A stretch of DNA of 20,755 nucleotides from an uncultured Armatimonadota bacterium. GTDB lineage: Bacteria; Armatimonadota; Armatimonadia; Armatimonadales; Armatimonadaceae. Below are positions 1 through 6,364 of this stretch, piece by piece. Each line of letters starts with the position of its first letter. Position 1 is the stretch's first letter. The stretch covers positions 1-20,755 of the forward strand of contig CAIWTR010000190.1 of assembly GCA_903915615.1 (NCBI GenBank). Reading direction: 5' to 3'. Under the pieces are notes generated by a model. The model did no database searches. It was not told the origin of the DNA and saw only the letters and a list, made by a program, of their open reading frames with translations. Both the position numbers and the translations under genes were made by a program.

Positions 1-2
1 AT

Positions 3-1097
3 AATCCTACGGTTCAGTTTGAACAATCCATTCGTGAACGCGTGTCCACTAGGACTTTCCCGTCCATCTTTCAAGCCTGGAATGCGGCGGAAGTCCCGGG
101 TGAGGAAAAGTGGACAAGTGTTGCCCGCCATGACATCGTCTTTCATGCCCCGGACTTCTTTGGGCTCCGCTGGGATCAACGATTTCCCGGGCTTGCCACA
201 TCGTTTACACCTGAGAGCATCGCTGCAGTAAAGTCCATTCGGCAGCGCCTCATCGAACGCAATCCGAATATCGTGCTGCTCGCCGAGCTCCGCTACCGGG
301 ATGCGCACCGCTCCCACCTCCCGGATGGTCACCCGTGGTGGATGACAAAGAACGGCAAACCCATCGTTGGCTGGGAAGAAGGCGGCTACTTCCTCATCGA
401 TTACACGCAAGCTGCGCTTCGTGACCAGATAGCCAAGCAGGCGAAAGCCCTCATCAACACGGGTGTCGTGGATGGCATTATGCTGGACTGGTGGGGTGAC
501 GATGATGATCGGATTTCGCTGCTCCAGAACATCCGAAAGGCCATCGGCAACGATGCGCTCATCCTCGTAAACGCCAATGACCGAAAAGTCCCACGCTCCG
601 CGAAGCTCATCAATGGTCTGTTTATGGAGTGCTACAAAACGGCATCCCCCGATGACTGGAAACGTATCACCGAAACACTCAGCTGGGCGGAAGCCAATGT
701 CCGGCAACCGCGCATCAACTGTCTCGAGACCTGGTATCAGAAATCCCGTGCGGATTTCGCACTAATGCGTGCCACGACGACGCTGGCATTGACGCTGTCG
801 GATGGCTACTGCCTGTTTTCGGACCCCAATCCACTCCCAACGCCGGATCATCTGCATGACTGGTATCCGTTTTGGGATTGTGAACTTGGCAAACCCTTGG
901 AGAAGGGCCGCAGCATCAGGGATGGAAGCTTTCAGCGACGCTTTACCAATGGCTTAGTGGTGCACAATCCACCTGGAAACCGCCAAGTGGATATAGTCCT
1001 TGATCAGCTATCGAAAGCCGTCTCAACCGGAGCGCTGGGCAAGCGGTTTACGGTCTCACCCGGGGATGGTGATATCTTCCTGCGAACATCCGCGTAA
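3..1097 (+). CDS. Putative glycoside hydrolase, GHL15-like, 5' partial
   Basis: The frame is open from base 3 to the TAA at 1095-1097. The only internal start near the edge is a GTG at 42, and the residues before it (QFEQSIRER) read as normal protein, so the true start probably lies left of the window. The product resembles the hypothetical glycosyl hydrolase family 15 (GHL15) proteins: an N-terminal TFPSIFQAWN strand, HDIVFHAPDFFGLRWD, a conserved acidic GVVDGIMLDWWGDDDDR segment (about nt 462-510), VNANDR, GLFMECY, and a late DGYCLFSDPNPLPTPDH stretch. Alternating strands and helices with acidic strand ends fit a TIM-barrel hydrolase. The D/E residues of LDWWGDDDD and FMEC are candidate catalytic acids, which is inference. 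Substrate and location are unknown, since any signal peptide would be outside the window. It converges on the RraB-like gene 13 bases downstream. Confidence 0.75.
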   Translation, partial: NPTVQFEQSIRERVSTRTFPSIFQAWNAAEVPGEEKWTSVARHDIVFHAPDFFGLRWDQRFPGLATSFTPESIAAVKSIRQRLIERNPNIVLLAELRYRDAHRSHLPDGHPWWMTKNGKPIVGWEEGGYFLIDYTQAALRDQIAKQAKALINTGVVDGIMLDWWGDDDDRISLLQNIRKAIGNDALILVNANDRKVPRSAKLINGLFMECYKTASPDDWKRITETLSWAEANVRQPRINCLETWYQKSRADFALMRATTTLALTLSDGYCLFSDPNPLPTPDHLHDWYPFWDCELGKPLEKGRSIRDGSFQRRFTNGLVVHNPPGNRQVDIVLDQLSKAVSTGALGKRFTVSPGDGDIFLRTSA

Positions 1098-1110
1098 CTA
1101 TCAACGCGCG

Positions 1111-1473
1111 CTAGGATTGGTCTTGCTCTTCCGGGAAGACTTCCACTTCCCAGCCATCGTACATGCCGTCTGTTTCGGCCATGATGGCATTGAATTCCGT
1201 ACGTAGCTCGCTGATGATGTAGCAGTCGATGACCATCACTTTTGTTGCGGTTACCAGCCATTCCGACTTCTTGAATAACCGTACAACGATGTTTGGCTTC
1301 ATTTCGGTGACTTCGCACTCGTAGCCAGCAGCGGTGAGACGTGCAGCAACTCCATCGGCTCCGGAGCTTGCAGCGAACACAAAATGAAAGCGTGTTTCCC
1401 GAGGGCGGTCAAGGTCAATACCAAGCTCCACCAGCTCATCAATAAGGGCATTATCTGCCTCACGGTCATCCAT
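1111..1473 (-). CDS. RraB-family protein
   Basis: About 120 residues with the RraB (regulator of RNase E inhibitor B) fold signature: an acidic N-terminal helix (NALIDELVELGIDLDRPRETRF), an HFVFAASSGADGVAARLTAAGYECEV ferredoxin-like strand-helix-strand, and a C-terminal acidic half ending MYDGWEVEVF. In enterobacteria RraB binds RNase E and alters mRNA decay. Outside Proteobacteria the family is mostly uncharacterised, so RNase regulation here is only a possibility. The frame stays open up to an ATG at 1518, but I chose the ATG at 1473: a strong GGGAGG Shine-Dalgarno lies about 8 bases before it and the domain begins right after it. It is a single minus-strand gene with a plus-strand neighbour on each side, convergent with the GHL15 gene. 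Confidence 0.7.
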   Translation of the reverse strand: MDDREADNALIDELVELGIDLDRPRETRFHFVFAASSGADGVAARLTAAGYECEVTEMKPNIVVRLFKKSEWLVTATKVMVIDCYIISELRTEFNAIMAETDGMYDGWEVEVFPEEQDQS

Positions 1474-1614
1474 TCCATCCGCCTCCCACATCACACACGG
1501 CTGCTCACGGAGTAGCATCCCAACAATAACCGCCGGAATGCATCTCCGCTACACTTTTGTCTACCGAAATGGCAATGGGTTTACACATGTCGCCGTGAAG
1601 CGTACATTGCATTT

Positions 1615-1914
1615 ATGCAAACGCAATTAGAAATGACACGTAGTGCGGTAACCGCATTGGAACAAGCCGACCGTAACCTCAATACCACCTATAAACAGCT
1701 GCAAGGAAAGCTTGACAAGCAAAGTCGGGCAAAGCTGCTGACGGCGCAACGTGCGTGGCTTGCTTATCGGGATGCAGATGCATTACTCACAGGTGATATC
1801 GATGCGCGTGGTGGATCGATGGAAGGGATGTTGGTTGCGCTGCGCAAGCGTGAGCTGACGATTTCCAGGACGGCGGACTTTAAGCGAATGATCGAGCACA
1901 TCGCTGGGAGATAA
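1615..1914 (+). CDS. LprI-type (DUF1311) small protein, no signal peptide
   Basis: A 99-residue protein matching the lysozyme-inhibitor LprI N-terminal domain: TQLEMT..A, ADRNLNTTYKQLQGKLD, LLTAQRAWLAYRDADA, a GGSM turn, then LRKRELTISRTADFK. Family members are normally periplasmic or lipoproteins with a signal peptide and a conserved Cys in the TQxEMNxCA segment. Here translation appears to start exactly at the mature-domain edge (MQTQLEMTRSA), the Cys position is occupied by Ser, and the upstream 96 bases encode no hydrophobic leader in any frame I read. No good Shine-Dalgarno precedes 1615. It may be cytoplasmic, a 5'-truncated relic, or use an unrecognised start. It is convergent with the DinB-family gene 28 bases away. 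Confidence 0.6.
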   Translation: MQTQLEMTRSAVTALEQADRNLNTTYKQLQGKLDKQSRAKLLTAQRAWLAYRDADALLTGDIDARGGSMEGMLVALRKRELTISRTADFKRMIEHIAGR

Positions 1915-1936
1915 TCATCCCCAAGGCGATGTGCCA

Positions 1937-1952
1937 CCGGCGTTACCGCCGG
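1937..1952. terminator. GC-rich hairpin between convergent genes
   Basis: A perfect 6-bp CCGGCG/CGCCGG stem with a TTAC loop lies between the convergent LprI-like and DinB-like genes. The loop contains the stop codon of the minus-strand gene. There is no T-tract on either side, so it is not a classical intrinsic terminator, and a termination role is tentative. Confidence 0.3.
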
Positions 1953-2431
1953 CTAATCCAATCCAGGTCGATACCCTCTGCGTAGAGCAGCTCCTGAAGC
2001 TGGCCGACGTGTATTCCGAGGTGCCGGAGGTTTAGGAGGATGTGATCCAGTTTCGCGATGTTGTACCAGTGAAACCCGGAGGTTTCTGCTTCGAGATCGA
2101 TTGCATCCAAGCGGTCTCCGACAGCATCTGTAATCGACTTGATGTAAGTCACTAAATCGTCTTTCGCATACGCATCGACGGGCGTGTTATCTTTCCCCCA
2201 CAAGGATGCTGCATTGTCAAAATGCTTCTCCCAAGCCACAAAATCGTGCTCGGTTGGCATCAGGTAGAGATGTGTATAAAACGCTGCGTGGTACGCGATA
2301 CGCCAAAATGGTCGCTCAGGGGTGCCGCTTTCCCAAACGGTGTCCGGGCAGCGCTCAACGCACTGAAGCAGCATCCCAAGGGTCGCACGGTATTGCCCAG
2401 CAAGGGCATCTTTTAAGTCCATGTCACCCAT
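1943..2431 (-). CDS. DinB-family metal-binding four-helix protein
   Basis: A 162-residue protein with the DinB/DinB_2 layout of four amphipathic helices and the three spaced histidines that bind a divalent metal: H48 (IAYHAAFYTHL), then H137 and H141 in HLGIHVGQLQELL near the C-terminus. The W-F-R-I-A-Y-H-A segment and HVGQL are characteristic. Such proteins include bacillithiol- and mycothiol-dependent S-transferases, but most are uncharacterised and no substrate can be assigned. Start choice is uncertain: the ATG at 2431 gives MGDMDLKD, and an ATG at 2422 would begin MDLKD with GGGTGA just before it. It is divergent from the DUF899 gene across a 56-base intergenic region with an inverted repeat. 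Confidence 0.7.
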   Translation of the reverse strand: MGDMDLKDALAGQYRATLGMLLQCVERCPDTVWESGTPERPFWRIAYHAAFYTHLYLMPTEHDFVAWEKHFDNAASLWGKDNTPVDAYAKDDLVTYIKSITDAVGDRLDAIDLEAETSGFHWYNIAKLDHILLNLRHLGIHVGQLQELLYAEGIDLDWISRR

Positions 2432-2457
2432 TACCCGGATTGCCGTGGCTGGGTTCC

Positions 2458-2475
2458 CTACAAATATAAATGTAG
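2458..2475. promoter_or_regulatory. Inverted repeat in a divergent promoter region
   Basis: CTACA and TGTAG arms separated by 8 A/T-only bases, located between the divergent DinB-like (start 2431) and DUF899 (start 2488) genes. Position and symmetry suit an operator controlling one or both genes. The arms are only 5 bp, so chance occurrence is possible. Confidence 0.3.
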
Positions 2476-2487
2476 AATCGATTCACT

Positions 2488-3141
2488 ATGGAAAACGAAA
2501 CCATTCCACACCCGGCTATCGTCGACCGCGCAGCGTTTGATGATGCCCGTGCCGCCCTCCTCGCCGAAGAGAAGTGGCTAACAAAGCAGAAGGATCGCAT
2601 TAATGCGCTTCGCCGTCGTCTGCCGATGGTCAAGATGGAAAAAGACTATCGCTTTCAGGGCCCGAATGGCAATATGTCGTTTGCGGACCTCTTCGATGGC
2701 ACCCGCCAGCTCATTATGTACCACTTTATGTTTGGACCTGAGCAGGAAGTCGGATGTCCTGTGTGTACGGGCTATATGAAGGAGCTCGGCGATCTCTCGA
2801 ATCTGAAAAAATGGGATGCACGCTTTATCACGGTCGGGCGTGCGCCCTATGCAAAGCTCGCTGCGCACCGTGAAGCGACTGGCTTTCATATTCCGTTTTA
2901 TTCATCCTTGGGGAGCGACTTCAACTTTGATTTTGAAGTATCGGATGAGCGTGGTGAGGGTCAGGGAATTAGCGTGTTCTTCCGTATCGGAGAGGATGTC
3001 TACCTGACGTACTACGCCCGCCAGCGCGGTGTGGAAGGCCTTGTCAGCTACGATGCGCTTCTGGATATTACGCCGTTTGGCCGCCAGCTGGACTTTGAGG
3101 ACTCGCCTCCCGGGTGGCCGCAGCGTCCGACGTACGGGTAG
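2488..3141 (+). CDS. DUF899 thioredoxin-like protein
   Basis: A 217-residue protein of the DUF899 family, distantly related to thioredoxin/AhpC folds. An N-terminal helix (EEKWLTKQKDRINALRRRLPMVKMEKDY) precedes RFQGPNGNMSFADLFDGTRQLIMYHFMF, then a GCPVC motif (C90, C93), WDARFITVGRAPYAKL, and a beta-rich second half. A dithiol redox role is inferred from the CxxC and fold; the family has no settled reaction. Length is near the family norm, so the gene is intact, ending DSPPGWPQRPTYG-stop. Its 3' end plus terminator is repeated twice more immediately downstream (see the repeat entries). It is a single-gene unit followed directly by a terminator hairpin. Confidence 0.8.
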   Translation: MENETIPHPAIVDRAAFDDARAALLAEEKWLTKQKDRINALRRRLPMVKMEKDYRFQGPNGNMSFADLFDGTRQLIMYHFMFGPEQEVGCPVCTGYMKELGDLSNLKKWDARFITVGRAPYAKLAAHREATGFHIPFYSSLGSDFNFDFEVSDERGEGQGISVFFRIGEDVYLTYYARQRGVEGLVSYDALLDITPFGRQLDFEDSPPGWPQRPTYG

Positions 3142-3145
3142 GACA

Positions 3146-3190
3146 TACCCCCCACCGGGCCACCCAGTGGTATGGGGGTGTTTATTTTTT
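3146..3190 (+). terminator. Terminator 1, after the DUF899 stop
   Basis: An imperfect hairpin pairs ACCCCC with GGGGGT, continued inward by ACC/GGT, followed by TTTATTTTTT. It begins within about 10 bases of the DUF899 stop and is oriented to end that transcript. Confidence 0.75.
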
Positions 3191-3260
3191 AATGAGTGAG
3201 ACCCAGAGTTAGGACTCGCCTCTAGGGTGGCCGCAGCGTCCGACGTATGGGTAGGACATA

Positions 3261-3308
3261 ACCCCCACCGTGCCGCCCAGTGGTATGGGGGTGTTTCTTT
3301 CTTTTATT
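3261..3308 (+). terminator. Terminator 2, duplicated copy
   Basis: The duplicate of terminator 1: an ACCCCCACC arm pairs with GGT-AT-GGGGGT, followed by a T-rich run (TTTCTTTCTTTT). It sits in the second tandem unit. Confidence 0.7.
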
Positions 3309-3376
3309 TACTGAGAACCAGAGTTAGGACTCCCTTCCCGGATGGCCGCAGCGCCCGACGTATGGATAAAAACAAC

Positions 3377-3410
3377 TCCCTCCAGCCAGTAAAGGTCGGA
3401 GGGATTTTTT
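3377..3410 (+). terminator. Terminator 3, unrelated hairpin after the third tail copy
   Basis: A 7-bp stem, TCCCTCC (3377-3383) with GGAGGGA (3398-3404), is followed by six T. It differs in sequence from terminators 1 and 2. On the minus strand it is followed by GTTGTTTTT, so it may also stop transcription of the CMD gene ending at 3472. Confidence 0.75.
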
Positions 3411-3471
3411 ACTTATTGGATGCATCACCACTGTGGATTTCACGTGCATCCACAGTTGGAAACTTGTAAGG

Positions 3472-4602
3472 CTACTTATAGCCATCCGGGCTTGTGTAGG
3501 ATTTGCCAAAAGTCTCTTTGTAGACATTCACAGCTTCATCCTCGGATGGTAACCGCAGCGTGTCCGTAAACCGATTCATGAATGCAAATCGGCAAACCTG
3601 GTAAAGGACATCGTAGGCGAGAGCGCCTGGGAAGTGAGCCGCAAGCGCGACACGGTCTGCTTCTGTGACCGATGCTGGCGTTAATGTAAGCTTGCGTGCA
3701 AACACGACAGCGGCACGTTCATCCGGTGCCAGAGCCGCATCGGATTTTTCAAGGGCAACCAGCTTTGCAACATCCACACCCTGTTTCCGCAACCCGGAGA
3801 TCTGATGTAGCACACAATAGCGACAGCCATTGATCTTGGATACGGCAAGGCTTACTTGGAGCAAAGTACTGCGTGGAACGGAGTTCGGCCGTGGAGGTTG
3901 AGGTTTGCCACTCCATGCCTGATAGATGTCAGGAACATGAATCATCGCACGGACAGAGTTTGGAATACCGACGCCGAGGGAGTTACCGGGTGCCCCGGGG
4001 GCCCAGCGCTCAAGGATGGCCTGTCCGGCAGAAAGCTCATCATCGGATGCAAGTGCCACACGCGCCGTTGAAAGGTGGTTTGTAACGCGCGGTGGTAGCG
4101 CGGGTTTGGTGGATGCCAGCCACGCCTCTGGCTGCACTCCAAGACCCTGCACCAGACGTACGAAGAAGTTCAAGAAGCAGACAACCATGGTGAGCTCAAT
4201 CAGCTGGGCATCGTTGAACTGCTGGCGTGCCCCGACGAACTGGGCATCCGTGATGCCATGCGCCTTGAGCGTTAGGTTTCTGGCATACATAAGGGCAGTC
4301 GCCATGCGTCGGTCTGTACATGGCCCAGCTGCATTGGCCAGACGTTTGAAATGAGCCACCGCATACGGCGAACCAATTTCGTTAGCAGTTTGCACCGCCA
4401 TCGCTAGCTTGAGCGTGGCTGGCAGTGTGCCACCAAAGAGAACCGTCTTGATTAGCTTTGTAAGTGCTTTTGCAGAGTCAGGATTCGCATTTGCCGCCGC
4501 GAGGAGATACGCAGGCGTCCTACCCTGCGTTTCAAGCGAGTCGGTCTCGAGACCAGGTAGCGAAGCAGCAAGCGGAAAGGTACGTGATTGGAATGTGCCC
4601 AT
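3472..4602 (-). CDS. Two-domain AhpD/carboxymuconolactone decarboxylase-like protein
   Basis: A 376-residue protein made of two AhpD/CMD-type helical domains, about residues 45-160 and 225-345. The second carries the redox motif NGCRYCVLHQISGLRKQG (C260, C263, H266) seen in AhpD-like peroxidase partners. The first aligns as IGSPYAVAHF, with both cysteines replaced (S78, A81) and only the histidine (H84) kept, so it looks like a catalytically degenerate repeat. By family knowledge the CxxC domain would act in thiol-dependent peroxide or hydroperoxide reduction in the cytoplasm; the substrate is unknown. No signal peptide is seen. It is divergent from the pilin-like gene across a 126-base region with an inverted repeat. 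The start at 4602 has a weak ribosome-binding site. Confidence 0.75.
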   Translation of the reverse strand: MGTFQSRTFPLAASLPGLETDSLETQGRTPAYLLAAANANPDSAKALTKLIKTVLFGGTLPATLKLAMAVQTANEIGSPYAVAHFKRLANAAGPCTDRRMATALMYARNLTLKAHGITDAQFVGARQQFNDAQLIELTMVVCFLNFFVRLVQGLGVQPEAWLASTKPALPPRVTNHLSTARVALASDDELSAGQAILERWAPGAPGNSLGVGIPNSVRAMIHVPDIYQAWSGKPQPPRPNSVPRSTLLQVSLAVSKINGCRYCVLHQISGLRKQGVDVAKLVALEKSDAALAPDERAAVVFARKLTLTPASVTEADRVALAAHFPGALAYDVLYQVCRFAFMNRFTDTLRLPSEDEAVNVYKETFGKSYTSPDGYK

Positions 4603-4633
4603 GCCATCAACGATACCGAGGGATTCCGACTAA

Positions 4634-4662
4634 TGTCTCATTAACATCCCTGTGTTGAGACA
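4634..4662. promoter_or_regulatory. 7-bp inverted repeat between divergent genes
   Basis: TGTCTCA (4634-4640) and TGAGACA (4656-4662) form a perfect inverted repeat with 15 bases between. It lies in the divergent intergenic region between the CMD protein gene (start 4602) and the pilin-like gene (start 4729). It could be an operator for a dimeric regulator or an RNA hairpin in a leader; the sequence does not decide between them. Confidence 0.4.
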
Positions 4663-4728
4663 ACACCATCCCTGCACTCGCCTGTCGCGCTATTGATATT
4701 GATATCGTCGATTGACTAGAGTGGCACC

Positions 4729-5568
4729 ATGAATACAAAGTCCCGGCAGAACGCTGCCTTTACCTTGATCGAACTTCTTGTCGTTATTGCCATTATCGCT
4801 ATCCTCGCAGCAATCCTCTTCCCCGTCTTCGCACAAGCACGTGCTAAGGCCCGTCAAACGGCGTGTCTGTCCAATCAAAAGCAGATTGGGACATCGTTGA
4901 TGCTGTACACCCAGGACTACGATGAGGTTCTCCCTGGCAATACAACCCTTGGAAATGGCGTAACGGATTCCCGCTGGCCAGATGCATCCTCCGCGCACTC
5001 CGCGGGTCTGAGTGAGCCTCTCGGTTGGATGCAGCCTTTCAACCCAGCAAATGTTGGCACGTACCGTATCTGGGCGCGTGATCTGCAGCCATATGTGAAA
5101 AACATCCAGCTCTTCCGCTGCCCAGAAGCGAAGCCGCGTTCCGCGGATGGAACCTGTAATCCAGCTGCCAACACGTGTGAAATCAACGTGCCAGGAGCCG
5201 GCAACGGAACTTATCTGCTAAACGGCATCGCCGCATCGAAGTCGCTGGCCGCCATCGCCCTCCCAGCCGACACGATTTTTACGCATGAAGTCCGTAACTA
5301 CAACCGTGTCGCACAGGAGAAGCCACGTCAGGTTCTTTCGACAGGCCTCTACACAAACTTCAGCAATCCGTTCTACAACTTCAACCACAATGGCGGGAGC
5401 AACCTGTTATTCTGCGATGGCCATGCAAAGTGGCAGAAGCGTGATTCGATTCGCTTTGCCCAGTTTGGAGCATCCCCTGAGAACAACCCAAGCCTCCCAG
5501 TGAAGTTTGGGGCAACGGATGCTGAGCTGCAGGCGCAGAATGTGATGCAGTTCAGGGCTGACTTTTAG
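4729..5568 (+). CDS. Type IV pilin-like protein, DUF1559 / H-x9-DG class
   Basis: A 279-residue protein with a short basic leader (MNTKSRQNAA) and a prepilin-type N-terminus FTLIELLVVIAIIAIL. Cleavage would fall at A10|F11, with Glu at mature position 5; Ala rather than the usual Gly precedes the cleavage site. After the hydrophobic helix comes ILFPVFAQARAKARQTACLSNQKQIG, typical of pseudopilin-like families in Armatimonadota and Planctomycetes. The C-terminal region has the H-x9-DG motif (H220, D230-G231). Such proteins are inserted in the inner membrane, processed by a prepilin peptidase and presumed to assemble into secretion or pilus-like structures; the specific role is unknown. The last 58 codons (from 5392) plus stop are duplicated twice downstream. 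The frame is intact, and the start is at the only ATG fitting the leader. Confidence 0.85.
   Translation: MNTKSRQNAAFTLIELLVVIAIIAILAAILFPVFAQARAKARQTACLSNQKQIGTSLMLYTQDYDEVLPGNTTLGNGVTDSRWPDASSAHSAGLSEPLGWMQPFNPANVGTYRIWARDLQPYVKNIQLFRCPEAKPRSADGTCNPAANTCEINVPGAGNGTYLLNGIAASKSLAAIALPADTIFTHEVRNYNRVAQEKPRQVLSTGLYTNFSNPFYNFNHNGGSNLLFCDGHAKWQKRDSIRFAQFGASPENNPSLPVKFGATDAELQAQNVMQFRADF
5392..5567 (+). repeat. Pilin tail repeat, copy 1 (within the gene)
   Basis: The 176-base unit that forms the coding 3' end of the pilin-like gene, starting at the GGC codon for G222, just after H220-N221. It is repeated at 5568 and 5744. The period of 176 is not a multiple of three, so each copy lies in a different frame relative to the parent start. 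Confidence 0.95.
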
Positions 5569-5743
5569 GCGGGAGCAACCTGCTATTCTGCGATGACCAT
5601 GCAAAGTGGCAAAGGCGAGATTCGATTCGGTTTACACAGTTTGGTGCATCCCCTGAGAACAACCCAAGCCTCCCAGTGAAGTTTGGGGCAACGGATGCCG
5701 AGCTGCTTGCACAGAATGCAATGCAATTCCGGGCTGACTTTTA
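5568..5743 (+). pseudogene. Pilin tail repeat, copy 2 (startless, frame intact)
   Basis: The second 176-base unit. In its own frame it encodes an uninterrupted 58-residue tail ending MQFRADF and TAG. Relative to copy 1, 14 of 59 codons differ and 9 of these changes are silent; third positions dominate. Replacements are G to D (turning the DG of H-x9-DG into DD), K to R, A to T, Q to L and V to A. There is no start codon at the head, and a TGA precedes it in frame, so it is not expected to be translated on its own. Confidence 0.85.
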
Positions 5744-5919
5744 GGCGGGAGCAACCTGCTATTCTGCGATGACCATGCAAAGTGGCAAAGGCGAGATTCG
5801 ATTCGGTTTGCACAGTTTGGTGCATCCCCTGAGAACAACCCAAGCCTCCCAGTGAAGTTTGGGGCAACGGATGCTGAGCTGCAGGCGCAGAATGTGATGC
5901 AGTTCAGGGCTGACTTCTA
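5744..5919 (+). pseudogene. Pilin tail repeat, copy 3 (mosaic, frame intact)
   Basis: The third 176-base unit, again an open 58-codon tail but ending TTC TAA. Its first part carries the copy-2 variants (CTA, GAC, CAA-AGG-CGA, CGG, GGT). Its last part carries the copy-1 variants (GCT, CAG-GCG, GTG, CAG, AGG). The switch lies in a stretch identical in all copies. At one variable codon it has GCA where copies 1 and 2 have GCC and ACA. Confidence 0.85.
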
Positions 5920-5942
5920 ATCCGTTCAGGATGTTTGGTCGT

Positions 5943-6362
5943 TTACGCCTTTACTTTGTTAGTTTCTTCCAGCAAGGCTGTAAAGCGACCAATGTCCCGA
6001 ATGTAGTCTGACTCATCGTAGTGCTCGGAGCTCATCACGAGCACTACGGTGCCAGGCGTGTGGTTGTATTGTTCCGACCAGGTCATCGGCGGAATATAAA
6101 CTCCATCCGAGTCTTGTGTTAGTACCGTTTCCGTTGTTCCATTTTGCGAGAAGGTGGTAACAGTAACGCTTCCAGATGCACATTTGACGAATTGGTGGAG
6201 CTCATGATGAGCATGACCACCCCTCCGTGCCACGAATGGCACATCGCATGTGTAGACCACGCTTCGTACATCGAATGGAATATGCACACCAGCCTCGAGA
6301 CACACCAATGTCCCGCGCTCATCTGTAAATCTCCGCGGTGCTTGGTAACTCTTCAAGGGCAT
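5943..6362 (-). CDS. FdtA/QdtA-like dTDP-sugar 3,4-ketoisomerase (cupin)
   Basis: A 139-residue cupin of the FdtA (WxcM C-terminal-like) family. The key stretch is RRGGHAHHELHQFVKCASGSV (H50, H52, H53, H56), and the C-terminal YDESDYIRDIGRF is highly characteristic. Known members convert dTDP-4-keto-6-deoxyglucose to the 3-keto isomer (galacto or gluco form) in the cytoplasm, the step before 3-amination in Fuc3N or Qui3N synthesis. The next upstream gene is exactly the expected aminotransferase. I chose the ATG at 6362 over 6383: GGAGGGG precedes it at about 11 bases, and it starts 2 bases after the aminotransferase stop (TGA-AA-ATG), implying translational coupling. Galacto versus gluco specificity cannot be read from the sequence. 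Confidence 0.8.
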   Translation of the reverse strand: MPLKSYQAPRRFTDERGTLVCLEAGVHIPFDVRSVVYTCDVPFVARRGGHAHHELHQFVKCASGSVTVTTFSQNGTTETVLTQDSDGVYIPPMTWSEQYNHTPGTVVLVMSSEHYDESDYIRDIGRFTALLEETNKVKA

Positions 6363-6364
6363 TT

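Larger units (their letters stand above)
3098..3365 (+). repeat. Three tandem copies of the DUF899 3' end
   Basis: Copy 1 (3098-3210) is the last codons of the DUF899 gene, its stop and its terminator. Copy 2 (3211-3325) and copy 3 (3326 to about 3365) repeat it at spacings of 113 and 115 bases. Each copy retains the codons for D-S-x-x-G-W-P-Q-R-P-T-Y-G followed by a stop (TAG, TAG, TAA). Copies 2 and 3 have a TAG directly before the peptide, so they cannot be read from upstream. Copies 1 and 3 differ at 7 bases in this coding stretch, 6 of them at third codon positions. Copies 1 and 2 share a terminator; copy 3 diverges after the stop into a different one. Confidence 0.9.

Noticed and set aside
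1541..1635. Signal peptide for the LprI-like protein in another frame
   Set aside because: The only upstream ATG frame encodes a polar, basic peptide without a hydrophobic core, and ends at a TAG just after the LprI start.
3098..3410. Possible CRISPR-like or mobile-element repeat
   Set aside because: There are only three units, no unique spacers of regular length, no terminal inverted repeats and no cas or transposase gene. The unit is simply a gene tail with a terminator.
5583..5867. Minus-strand frames over the pilin tail repeats, with repeated peptide
   Set aside because: They are antisense shadows of the tandem coding repeat; the peptide repeats only because the DNA does, and no start signal or family resemblance is seen.
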